A stretch of 64,000 bases of DNA from Ichthyophis bannanicus (lineage: Eukaryota; Chordata; Amphibia; Gymnophiona; Ichthyophiidae), in the NCBI GenBank assembly GCA_033557465.1, contig CM066031.1, forward strand, positions 1,231,917,312 through 1,231,981,311, written 5' to 3'. The notes under the pieces are model-generated. The model worked only from the letters and a program-made list of their open reading frames with translations, was not told where the DNA came from and made no database searches. Positions 22,740 through 32,159 of the stretch are shown here, one piece after another. The translations under genes were made by a program, and so were the position numbers. Each line of letters opens with the position of its first letter. The first letter of the stretch is position 1.

Positions 22740-23150
22740 TTAGAAGGATATTCAGCGGCACAAACACGGTTAGTGCTGCTGAATATCCCTGAGTAAAGCT
22801 GCTACATGACCTGATGCTAACCACATAGCATCGAGGCATGTCGTGAGCATTCTGGAGCGGAGGCAGCACTTGTCATTAACCAGGCAGTGGTAATATTGAA
22901 CTGCTGCCCAGTTAGCGACCTGCTGGTAAAGATAAGCATGGCAAATGCTGGCCTATCTTTGCCCGTTGGAGCTAACCAGGCAGTGGCTCAATATTACTGC
23001 TGCCAGGTTAGCCTCCGCACCATGTGGCAGACTTGGATATTCAGTGCCATAAGCCAGATATGGCCCCAGCATTGACTATCTGGGGTTAAGGTTCAACGGC
23101 GACAGCTATGCGAGGTAGAATTGATATCCACTAATGAATATCCTCCCTCC
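22740..23150. mobile_element. Palindrome-rich MITE-like repeat
   Basis: Begins with the hairpin GGATATTCAGCGGCAC (22746-22761) / GTGCTGCTGAATATCC (22773-22788), and contains repeated AACCAGGCAGTGG and CAATATTACTGCTGCC elements. It lacks coding capacity. The same GGATATTCAGCGGCACTAAC segment occurs at about 63578. Confidence 0.6.
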
Positions 23151-23157
23151 CCCTATA

Positions 23158-24330
23158 TCATTTAGGAAATCCATGCAACTTTTTGTCTCCTCTGATCACA
23201 AATGACCTGGCTAAACAGTTGCAAAATAACTGTAGCAAATTGGCTGGCATCCTGTATCTATTTCTGTTATGAACAAGAGGATATTCCTCCATATAAAGTT
23301 GCATCAGATCAGAGCTACTGTGCAATAGTGGCAATCCTAAAGCCTGTCTCACTAGAATATAGCTTGACAAATCCCAGGCACCAGGACACAATGGTGCTTA
23401 GAAATTGCACCCTGGCGCCCAGGATGTCATGCCCCTGAAAGTGTTCATTAATGAGTGCCTTATCCTTCTCCACTATAATCAGCTCTTTATTCACCTGGAC
23501 TCTGTTTCTATCATCCCCTGCAGAGGTTTGTGCTTGAATCTGTAAAATCAGATGAAATGCCCTCCATTGCATGGCTCAAGCTTTTTACTGAGCCGATTAC
23601 TGTGGAGTGAGGCAGCACCAGGATCCAGAGCTTAAAATAAACTTTCAGGGCCTTGAAATCCCAGGCACCAGGATGCAATTTGTAGGTGCCACGATGACCT
23701 TGCGCCCAGGATTTGTCAGGCCCTGGACTAACCTAGTGCATTTTTAGTATAAAAATGGACTAAATACATTTTAGTAGTCTAAAATGTATTTACTCTAATA
23801 AAAAGGTATCACCTTTGTATGATTTAACTAAAACAACAACAACACAAAAATAAGACTGAGATTCCTTGTATCCATCACAGGTCATGCTCACATTTCTCCT
23901 AGTTCTGTGTTGAGAAGATAGTGTTAGAGGCCAGGGATTGTGTTCAAAGTTTAGAGGTAGAAGAGAATGCTGGATTAACCATGGGACATCAGGTTTCTAG
24001 TGTGGCCAAGATGAGATTTTTCTGTCTTCAACATTACATGAGATCCAATACCTTTTTGAACGGAAAGATTTTGTAGGAATTATTTATTCAATTATATTAT
24101 CTTGTTTGGATTATTGTAACACAAATAGTTGGTTAATGGAATTCATTCCATTCTGCTACAATCAAGCAGGCCTTTCAACCCAAGACAAGGTGAAAACGTA
24201 TCAAATCCGAGCAATAGTGGCATCAGTAGTCCGTCTAAAATCAGTGTCCATAGAAGAAATTGGTAAAGCAGTAACTCAATCTTCTCTGCATGCCTCTGTC
24301 TCTTTATTCACTGGATCATTCCTATAAAAA
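23158..24330 (+). pseudogene. DIRS-5 tyrosine recombinase C-terminal relics
   Basis: Two related segments resemble the C-terminal block of the DIRS recombinase. At 23202-23340 NWLASCIYFCYEQE with a decayed HxxR region is visible. At 24106-24327 FIPFCYNQAGL, YQIRAIVASV and EIGKAVTQSSLHASVSLF are visible, equivalent to ICKAATWSSLHTF. Having two copies of the same domain suggests either two overlapping relics or an internal duplication. Between them, 23400-24050 has no recognisable feature. Confidence 0.65.
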
Positions 24331-24763
24331 GAATGGTGCCTTTGGTTAAGCAGTGTTAAAAACAATCTGTTCTCATAAGTGCTTCAGTTATGTGATCCCG
24401 AGGCATCTCTCGGCTGGGGAGTCTCCCTTATGTGACTGATTGACCTACTTGTTGATAGAGAAAGTGAAGTAGCATGCCTCTAATGGGGGTTTTCCATGGA
24501 CAGCAAAATAAATCAGGCATACAGTTCCGCCCATTGTCCCAAGATCTAGCTTGAGACTACATACCAATTAAGATACCAGTGCATGGGTACCTACATGAAA
24601 GAATAAATACACATTCTCAAAAGATTGTCTTGTTAATTCTGAGCTCTGGGAGAGCTACTTTGTTTTGGCACCATTGGATAATGTCACCCTACTTGTGTGT
24701 CTGATTTATCCTGCTGTCTACAGAGAACATCTGTTAAAGGTTATGCATGACATTCTTATATGG

Positions 24764-24858
24764 CAGAGGTTCCCAACGTCGGTCCTCGGGGAACCCCAGG
24801 CCAGTCAGGTTTTCAGAGTACCCACAATGAATATGCATGAGATAGATCTGCATACATG
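24764..24858 (+). repeat. Fragment of a hAT-like MITE
   Basis: CAGAGGTTCCCAACGTCGGT then CCTCGGGGAACCCCAGG and ATGAATATGCATGAGATAGA matches the left part of the complete palindromic element at 36365-36560. Only one terminus is present. Confidence 0.65.
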
Positions 24859-25182
24859 GAGAAGGAGAGAGAGGAATCAAAGACAACCACAATGTTCCAA
24901 GCAAAGGAAACAGGGAAGAGTAGAGTTATCCACAGAGACTGAGAAAGGAGGAGGAGGAGAGGAGGTTTTAGGGGGAAAAATAAAAAGCTCAGTTTTGGCC
25001 ATGTTCAATTTCAAGCGGCGGTGAGATATCCAAGCAGCAATGTCAGAAAAGAATGCCAGTGATGGATTTTCAAGACAAAACGTAGTTATGAGTTGAAATA
25101 AGAGCGAAGGATTTTAACTGGTAATGCATACCTTTTTCATATGTTCAATTATTTAAGCCATTATTGTCTTCATGCTGTGATC

Positions 25183-26382
25183 TGTGACAAGGCAGAGGCT
25201 GCAGAACCTAAAAATAGGGGTTTAAAACACTTTTTGTCCTCAGAAGCTGTCAGTAAAACAGGTCAGGAAAGGGTTAAGGATCCAGCCCTGAAAGCTTCTC
25301 TGCACAAGAAAGCAGAAAGAGAGCCACACCCGAGCTCCAGACAAACTCAGGGAGCTGACGTGGGAGGAAAAGGGGCGGAGTCACACCTGATAGGGCAGCC
25401 CTGTTCACATAACCAGGAAGCAACTGTTAGTCGAGGAGAAGGGGGAGAAGGAGCCCTCAAGGGAGAAAAGGCAGCCAAGAGAGAGCAAGCAGCCAAGGGA
25501 GAGCTGGCATCCAAGGGTGGAGGAGAATCCGGAAGAGACTCAGCATTGGAGTTGGATTCAGCCTTGGAGGGAGAGCAGTTCCAGGAAGGTCCAAGAGAGT
25601 CAGATCCAGGGAGAGATCTGGGGACCAGGAGAAGCAAAGCCAAGAGCAACCGGTACCCGGTTAGCACAAGGGGCTTGGGGAGTTGCTGGCCAGACTGCAG
25701 AGAGACAGCCAGGTCTCAGGAGAGGTGTCTGAAAAAGCTTCCAGGAAGGAACTACCTTGAGCCGCACAGCAAACAGAAACAGGTCAGAAACTATTTCAAA
25801 CCTCAGGGGAAAAGGTTAGATACCTTGCCTAGAAGAGACAGGAGTAGTTCTCTGGAACCTTCTCTTGAAGCCATAAATACAGAGGAGAGGTTGGGCAGAG
25901 AGAAAGTCCCAGTCAAAAGACTGCAAAAGTTTTCCCACTACAGAGAACGTGACAGGAGTTCTAGCTCAGAGTATAGCCCAGGTGCCACTAAGCAAATTAC
26001 TAATTGCAGGCATCACAGCCAAGGGCTAGAGTCAGACCCTGAAGAGCACGCTGTTTTAAGGGAGCTGGTAAAGCAGTATCAAGAGAAATATTTGCCTCTC
26101 AACCAGAAAGCATATACTAGGCAGACCAGAAGGAAGGTGAGCCCTTTTTATGATGTTTTAAAAGGTGCTGGTGATTTGGAATCCTTGCAAGTGCCTAGGA
26201 GTTTTAAGGATAACAAACGGAAGCAGCTTAGAGCACTGATTAAGCAGTGGCAATCTGTAGACTCCATTAAACCTGGTCATAAGGACGTATCAGATCCTGA
26301 GCTGGAGGAAATGCAAACTGAAGCACCTCTAAGTGATAGCAGTGGTTCAGATATGGACTGTGGGTTTTGTCAAAGGGAGTGA
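25183..26382 (+). CDS. ORF in U3 of LTR-1, unknown function
   Basis: The frame is open from the first codon of the element (TGT) to a TGA at 26380-26382, about 399 codons. The only upstream Met (25141) is in flanking DNA, and the first Met inside the element is near the C-terminus. In an intact element the protein would therefore start in the internal region and run into the 3' LTR. The peptide is hydrophilic: Lys/Glu/Gly-rich to about codon 150, Arg/Ser-rich in the middle (RDRSSSLEPS, RDRSSSSEYS), with NKRKQLRALIKQWQSVDSIK and an acidic end (EMQTEAPLSDSSGSDMDC). No transmembrane segment or signal peptide is visible. The strand is low in T, so stops are less likely by chance, which tempers the call. 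Confidence 0.55.
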   Translation, partial: CDKAEAAEPKNRGLKHFLSSEAVSKTGQERVKDPALKASLHKKAEREPHPSSRQTQGADVGGKGAESHLIGQPCSHNQEATVSRGEGGEGALKGEKAAKREQAAKGELASKGGGESGRDSALELDSALEGEQFQEGPRESDPGRDLGTRRSKAKSNRYPVSTRGLGSCWPDCRETARSQERCLKKLPGRNYLEPHSKQKQVRNYFKPQGKRLDTLPRRDRSSSLEPSLEAINTEERLGREKVPVKRLQKFSHYRERDRSSSSEYSPGATKQITNCRHHSQGLESDPEEHAVLRELVKQYQEKYLPLNQKAYTRQTRRKVSPFYDVLKGAGDLESLQVPRSFKDNKRKQLRALIKQWQSVDSIKPGHKDVSDPELEEMQTEAPLSDSSGSDMDCGFCQRE

Positions 26383-26388
26383 AAGCTG

Positions 26389-26395
26389 TATAAAT
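26389..26395 (+). promoter_or_regulatory. TATA box of LTR-1
   Basis: TATAAAT lies 6 bases after the ORF stop. LTR-2 has TATAAAT at the equivalent place (58255-58261, minus strand), overlapping the last codons of its ORF. Conserved position in both copies supports a core promoter at the U3/R border. Confidence 0.6.
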
Positions 26396-26513
26396 GTATC
26401 CTGTAGAAGTGCTGAGAAAGCCTAACTGTTCTAACCTGAGTTTTGCACGGAGAAAGGCAGCGTTCTGCCTGTGTGAAAACTCAAGCCTAATTAAGCAGCT
26501 GTGAAGAGGAGTA

Positions 26514-26702
26514 CAATGCTGTGAAGTTTTCCTTTATTTAGAGCATGTACCTGAAAGCAATGCCTATGTGGGGAAACAGCTGTTGTAATTGAAAGCTGGA
26601 AGAGTAAAAATGCAACGCAGGGAAGTTTTCCTTTATTGAAGCTTGTACCTGAAAGTAAGGCTTATGTATGGAAAGCTGCAGTGGTATTTGAAGCTGGAAG
26701 AA
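26514..26702 (+). repeat. Imperfect ~97-bp tandem duplication in LTR-1
   Basis: Two units share GAAGTTTTCCTTTATT, TGTACCTGAAAG, TATGTGGGGAAA/TATGTATGGAAA, and AAGCTGGAAGA in the same order (about 26518-26605 and 26618-26702). A third weaker echo (AGTACCTGAGAAG) follows at 26737. Confidence 0.75.
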
Positions 26703-26842
26703 GTTTGAAAAGCTGTATGTTTTGCTTTAATCTAGTACCTGAGAAGTATCAGGAGATCCTTGGACTTTTATTTGACACAATCTAGTAGCCACATCTTATG
26801 TCTGTGTTTGGGGAAGTAGTTCAGTAAAAACTCCTGTGCAAC

Positions 26843-26848
26843 AATAAA
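26843..26848 (+). terminator. Polyadenylation signal of LTR-1
   Basis: AATAAA in CAACAATAAAAGTT, about 170 bases before the 3' end of the element. The equivalent AATAAA in LTR-2 is at 58042-58047 on the minus strand, also about 170 bases from its end. Confidence 0.6.
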
Positions 26849-27155
26849 AGTTATTGTTACCCCATTCAAGCCTTCGCTGTACTTACTTGGTCCACAACTA
26901 CAACGGATACCAGGCTGCAGCACTTATAAGGTTAAAAATATGTATTCTTCTCCTGTCTCGCCTGCCAACCCCTCCTAGGCAACCGCCTATATATATCGGA
27001 GGGTGGTGAAGTGTGACAGATCATAGTATGAAGAATGATTACGTGAGTCTCTCAATATTTTGGTAAGAGTTGCTAGTAATTAACAAGGAAATGCATCCGA
27101 TTATTTGTTAGCCTTAATAGTTCTTACATATATGGAAAATGCTGAATTACCCTAG

Positions 27156-27591
27156 TTTTACTAAAGGGCACTATGGTGTTGCATTAATGCATCCATAATG
27201 CTCAAAATCATTGCATGTTAGATGCAACACCATCATGTTAACTGTCAGGGGCAGGAAAAGTATGTTCCCAGCAGATAACATGGTGCACCCTGCTCTAATA
27301 CAGCAAGAAAATAGCTCAGGTGCTCTTACCTCCACCTACAGAGATAGCAGTAAGTGCGCCCACACTAATGTCACACCTTGCAGTCAGCATGTGGCATGTT
27401 GACTGCAAGGCGCTCAACCCACCACTCTCCACCCCCAACCTGACCACGTATCACCGCAATACATGCATCACTGATAGCGCACAAGTCAGGCTGCGATAAC
27501 TGTGCTGGCCCTGTGCTAAACATTACCGTGCTAAAGTATGGAATTATTGCATGCTGTAACCCGTGCTTCCGCTTAGCATACTTTAGTAAAA
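27156..27591. mobile_element. MITE with TTTTACTAAAG terminal inverted repeats
   Basis: TTTTACTAAAG at the left and CTTTAGTAAAA at the right bound ~435 bases that contain GCATTAATGC and other palindromes and no gene. The termini resemble those of the shorter element at 44579-44735 (TTTACTAAAGG). Confidence 0.7.
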
Positions 27592-27654
27592 GAGCCTTGA
27601 AGTCTCACTGGTCTTACAAACTGTGGTATGTAAATACTAGTAGAGGCTATGCAT

Positions 27655-27905
27655 TTCAGGTGAATGATCATTTATTTATTTAGCAGGTTTTTTTGTATGC
27701 CGCTTTATCATTTAGTCAAAGCGGTTTACATTGTAATTTAAACTTGGTAATGTACATTAAACAGGGACACTGATCACTTGCATTTTTTCTGAGGCACTGG
27801 AGGGTTAAGTGACTTGCCCAAGGCCACAAGGAGTGCTAGTGGGAATCAATCCCTGGTCTCTTTATTCTTAAACCAGAGCTCTAATCATTAGGCTACTCCT
27901 CCATT
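27655..27905 (-). repeat. tRNA-derived SINE with L2-like tail, complete, minus strand
   Basis: The minus strand reads GGAGGAGTAGCCTAATGATT (A-box region), a B-box region near GGATTGATTCCCAC, CACTTAACCCTCCAGTGCCT and a 3' tail AAAGCGGCATACAAAAAAAC ending in CTGCTAAATAAATAAA. The tail resembles the 3' end of L2-C (GCGGTATATAAATA with TAAATAAATAAAT). Confidence 0.82.
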
Positions 27906-28069
27906 GCTAGATACCATAGCTGGATATTTGTAAAACCAGATAATTCTTGGTATTGTTTAAAGGAATGCTGGCCTATCATGTGTTAGCATCTTCAATGTAT
28001 AGTAGACTTGAAATATACTTTCTAAACTTATTGGAAAAAAATGGTACAACTTTACTTTTTTTTCATCAG

Positions 28070-28402
28070 AGGACTGCGGAAACAGTAGAGGAAGAAGAAC
28101 GAGAAGCTGATGTTCAAAGTGCAGTTGCAGAACAAGAAGAAGATAATGAACTACTAGAAAGTGAAGATGAAAGAGAGTTAGTGATAATGGATGAAGAAGG
28201 ACAAAATGGTAAAGAAGGTGAAGATGATAACAATGAAGAAGGAAATCCTAACCAGCTAGATGAAGATGAACAGGGTCATTTAAATACAGAGAAAAATGAA
28301 GAAAGTGGTGAGGAATCAGAAGCAATTAATGGTCATCATGATCCTGGCAAAGATGAAGCAGATGGCGAAGACTATGATAGTACTAAAGACAACCAAAATA
28401 TG
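28070..28402 (+). CDS. Candidate host exon encoding a Glu/Asp-rich segment
   Basis: A polypyrimidine tract and TTTCATCAG precede, and ATATG|GTAAGA follows, giving strong acceptor and donor sites. The 333 bases between them are open for exactly 111 codons, phase 0 at both ends. The peptide starts RTAETVEEEEREADVQ and ends YDSTKDNQNM, with blocks such as DNELLESEDERELVIMDEEG and DEADGEDYDS. It is highly acidic, with no Cys and little hydrophobic content, as in an extended luminal or nuclear acidic linker. The upstream and downstream extensions of the frame read as intron. I do not recognise the gene; neighbouring exons are not in the window. Confidence 0.55.
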
Positions 28403-29590
28403 GTAAGAACATTTTTGTACATTGTTTTTTTGGAAGGTGGAAAAGAGTGTGTTCACTGTTTCCATTAATCTGTCATGTTTATAGATCCCTCTTAGTTAAT
28501 TTTTGCATGCCTCCATTCACAAACCACTGAATATAAGCTGTTTCAGAATTCCTGAGGCAAAATCATATCATTATGTTTGTTTTCCTGCTTTCTGGTATGT
28601 TTTTGGAAAATCCGTTATTGTTAGGGCTCCAGTTAAATTGTAGTAGAGCCCTAATATTGACGGATCCATGGTCTTGAAGGATTACCAAAAGGGACGACTA
28701 CTGCTGAAAATAAATCTGCACTTGTAAGTATTTACTTCTGAGAAATTCTCTAAATCTTGGGGAAAAGGAAATTCTTTGGATTAAAGCTGAGAAATCTGTG
28801 TATGTTAGAATCCAGTGTATTAACTCATTCAGTGCCTAGTATTAGCAGATAGCTTTTAGTTTAAATTTGAAACTCAGCAGAGAGCTTTTAATTTAAATTT
28901 AAAACTCAGTCAGTGCCTAGTATCAGCAGAGAGCTTTTACTTTAAAGGTAAAACTCAGCAAAGAGCTTTTAGTTTAAATGTAAATCTCAGTCCGGGCTTA
29001 GTATCAGCAGAGAGCTTTTAATTTAAATTAAATCAGAGTATAGCTTATCATAGAAGGAAGAACAGGGTAAATATTCTTTGAGTTGAAAGAAATATTGTTT
29101 CTAGAAACCTTTGCAAAGAGACCTTCCAGTTAGGAGGCAAGAGATCTGGGAATTTGTTTTAATAGGTATTAAAGCCAAGTGACAGATCAAAGGAGCAATT
29201 TGAAAGGCTCCCTCTGTCACAGAAGGGCTGTGTGAATCACCCAGGAAATTGTTAAGAGATTACCTTAGAAGCACAGGTCTGGGACCTGTGTATCAAGCCA
29301 GCCTTTTCTAAATGCTAATTCCCTCCTACCCACCCTGACATCCACACATCTCAGGCATAATTTTAGCTTTATAGGCTCTTAAACCCATTAAAGAGGTAGA
29401 GGTGGTCAAATTCACTTTCAGGTTCAGCTGGTTATCCTTACTAGGAATAGATTAATTAAGGCTCTGAAATTAATTAATCTTAAGGTGAACAAAGCTCCTT
29501 AAACTTAGTTGGTATAGTTGTATCAGTACAAATATCCCTAGCAATTTTAAGTAAACAACTTAAATTGCTAAACAAAACCTTAAAACTAAG
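28403..29590. other. Intron-like DNA with a hairpin and an AT-rich tandem array
   Basis: Contains the inverted repeat TTAGGGCTC...GAGCCCTAA at 28621-28654 and the array at 28833-29035. The rest shows no gene or known family. Confidence 0.5.
28833..29035 (+). repeat. Degenerate tandem array, units of ~33-75 bases
   Basis: The words CAGTGCCTAGTATTAGCAGA / TATCAGCAGAGAGCTTTTA / TTTAAATTTAAAACTCAG recur five times with small changes. The shortest unit is about 33 bases; a longer unit includes GTGCCTAGTATCAGCAGA. Confidence 0.8.
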
Positions 29591-29855
29591 ATGCAGATGG
29601 CAGTCCATTAGCGAGATGGGAGCTATCCAGTCTTTTGCATTGAGTGTCACATGTAAAATTTTCTCTCAATTGGTGAGGGGTTTTAACGTGTGCACAAAGT
29701 TCAAGGAGCTCTTTGCCCTCAGGGAATGAGTCTGATCTCTGCAGGCTGGAGTAGCAGACTAGAGGGACATAAGGAAGACAGAGAGATACATAGATGAGAC
29801 CTATAGGGATGTAGTACTGAAGTCTCACCTCCAATTTAGCACCCTCTCAGTTGCC

Positions 29856-30394
29856 ATGGAGGACAGAGGTCACGTGAAAGGAGAGCATCACCTTTGTGTA
29901 GCAGGAAGTTATCCTGTAGCTAGGACCTGTCCTCCAGGAGATGTAAATGCCTCTTGCACTGAGGAGGTTTCTCCAGGCCATGTGCCCATAAGGGAAGGAT
30001 TGGGACGGCCGTTACAGTTGGTGATTCAGTTATTAAGCATGTAGATTGCTGGGTGGCTGATGGACATGAGGACCGCCTGGTAACATGCCTGCCTTTTGCG
30101 AAGGTAGTGGACCTCACGCACCATCTAGGCAAAGTTTTAGATAGTGCTGGGGAGGAGTCTGCTGTCTTAGTACATGTTGGCAGTAACAACATAGAAAGGT
30201 GTGGGAGGGAGGTTCTGGAAGCCAACTTTAGGCTTTTAGGTAGGGAGTTGAAATCCAGAACTTCCAGGGTAGCATCCTCTGAAATGCTTTCCATTCCATG
30301 TGCAGAATCCAAAAGGCAGGCAGAGCTCTGGAGTCTCAATGCGTGGATGAGACAATGGTGCAAAGAAGAGGGTTTTGGATTTATTAGCAACTAG
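29856..30394 (+). pseudogene. CR1-C ORF1 with SGNH/GDS-type esterase domain
   Basis: At about 30010-30040 the frame reads TVGDSVIKHVDCW, the GDS block with the catalytic Ser. At 30170 it reads AVLVHVGSNNI, equivalent to the G-x-N block of SGNH hydrolases. ELKSRTSRVASSEML and AWMRQWCKEEGFGFI follow. Esterase-like ORF1 proteins are established for many CR1 elements. The Met-initiated part begins only at 30053 because of a stop after CM near 30044, so the copy is broken. Confidence 0.72.
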
Positions 30395-30571
30395 GCAACA
30401 TTTTAGGGAAGGGAGGAGCTTTCCCAAAAGGATGGGCTCCACTTTAACTGGGATGGAACCAGGCTGCTAGCATTAACCGTTAAAAAGGAGATAGAGCAGC
30501 CTTTAAACCAGATATTAGGGGAAAGCCGATAGTGGACCAGGAGCTCATGGCTCAGAAGGATGTATCCTTGA

Positions 30572-31226
30572 ATGATACGAGCAAAAAGAGGGAAATTAGG
30601 GCATCCTGACAGAGTGGTTCCAATAAAGATAAAAGTAGCCCAGATGCTCTTGAGAACAGAGCTGGAAGATTACAAATTAATCCTATCGACTGCTAACCAG
30701 ACTATTATGAATAAAATACAACCTGTAAAATGCCTGTATGCAAATGCTAGAAATCTAAAAAATAAGATGGGAGAGCTAGAAAACTTAGCACCAAATGAAA
30801 GGTTAGATATGACTGGCATCTCAGAGACCTGGTAGAAGGAGGACAACCAATGGAACACTGTGATACCTGGGTACAAACTATATCGCAATGATAGGGTAGA
30901 TCAAATTGGTGGATGGGTTGCCCTCTGTTAGAGAGGGCATTGAGTCACATAGGATTAAAGTTCTGCAGGCAACAAAATACACTGTAGAATCTCTATGGAT
31001 AGAAATTCCATGTAAAAAGGGGAAGGCAATGGTAGTGGAGGTGTACTACCGACTGCCTGGCCAGAATGAACAGATGGATGATGAAATGCTGAAAAAAATC
31101 AGGGAAACTAACAAAAGTTATAACACAGTAATAATGGGTGAATTCAATTACCCCGGTATCAACTGGGTCAGTGTCACAGCAAGACATGCTAGGGAGATAT
31201 CGTTTCTAGATGAAATAAATGACTGA
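30572..31226 (+). pseudogene. CR1-C ORF2 endonuclease remnant
   Basis: CLYANARNLKNKMGELENLA and MTGISETW match the N-terminal APE-type endonuclease start of CR1 ORF2. After a stop and frameshift, VEVYYRLPGQNEQMDDEML and IMGEFNYPGINW follow (family pattern GDFNxPxIxW, with Glu in place of the usual Asp). The role in active copies is target-site nicking; this copy is dead. Confidence 0.82.
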
Positions 31227-32159
31227 TTCTTGGAGCAGTTGGTTCATGAACCAATTAGAGGGAAAGCTATTTTGCACCTAGACCTTGGTGGAATACAGGA
31301 TATGGTGCAAGAGATAAGGATTTTGGGGGTCACTTGGCAATAGTGATCATAGGATGATCGTTTGATTTAATAAATGGAAGAAGGTTGGCAAGGAAATCCA
31401 AATTACCACTATTTAACTTTCAAAAGGGAGACTGATAAAATGAGGAAAATATTTAAGAAAACTAAAAGAAGCAGCTGCAAAGATTAAAGATTTACATCAA
31501 GTATGAGTGTTGTTTAAAGGTACTATCTTAGAAGCCCAGACCAGATGTATTCCATGTTTTAAGAAAAGTGGAAGGAAGGCCAAAAAACTGACAGCAGGGT
31601 TTAAAGGTGAGGTCAGAGAGGTTGTTGTTGACAAAAAAGCATCTTTCAGGAAATGGAAAACAGAGCCAAATGAGCATGGGAAACAACATAAGCATTGACA
31701 ATTTCTCCAGGATCAAGCAGGAAGTTAGTCCTCACATATGGGTGATGTTGGCGCCAACGGAGACTGCACAGAAGCATCTCCCCAGCTTTCAAAGAAAGCC
31801 TTTGGGATATGCATCACGCATGCGTGGTTCCCTTCCCGCCCAAGGGTGCCATCTTGTCTCAGTCTCCTTTTTTTCATGGAGCCCTCCAGACATCTGACCA
31901 GTTTCCCCTGGAAAAAGTGTGGTTTTTATCCTGTTTTTGTCTGGTACGCTTACTGGTTCCTTTCCCGCCCCTGAGCCAGCTTGCCTTAGCTTTGCTCCTC
32001 GGGCTCGTTCCTTTCTTTTTTGTTTTTTTCCTCAAGATATCCCTCAAATGGCACTTTGCACCCTGTCTTTCCACAGTTCTCGAACCCGTGCCGGGCGGCA
32101 GGACCCCTTTTTCCCCGATGGCCTCCAGTGGCTTCAAGAAATGAGATCAGTATGGTAAG

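Larger units (their letters stand above)
25183..27018 (+). mobile_element. LTR-1: LTR-like element whose U3 is an open reading frame
   Basis: Starts TGTGACAAGG and ends GTGAAGTGTGACA (TG...CA), flanked by a perfect 4-bp duplication GATC at 25179-25182 and 27019-27022. Inside, in order, are a ~1.2-kb open frame, a TATA box (26389-26395), a 26514-26702 duplication, AATAAA (26843-26848) and about 170 bases to the end. This matches U3-R-U5 of a solo LTR. No second LTR or pol sequence is nearby. A diverged second copy lies at 57873-59206. The family was not recognised. Confidence 0.72.
29590..31700 (+). mobile_element. CR1-C LINE, 5' half, cut off by DIRS-4
   Basis: Plus-strand CR1 with ORF1 (esterase-type) and the ORF2 endonuclease. 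It stops abruptly at about 31700 where the DIRS-4 left terminus begins, and no RT of this copy was found on the far side. It preserves the 5' part that the other CR1 copies here lack. Confidence 0.8.

Noticed and set aside
25183..27018. LTR-1 as a host gene exon
   Set aside because: TG...CA ends, a 4-bp duplication and a diverged second copy in a mobile context show it is an element.
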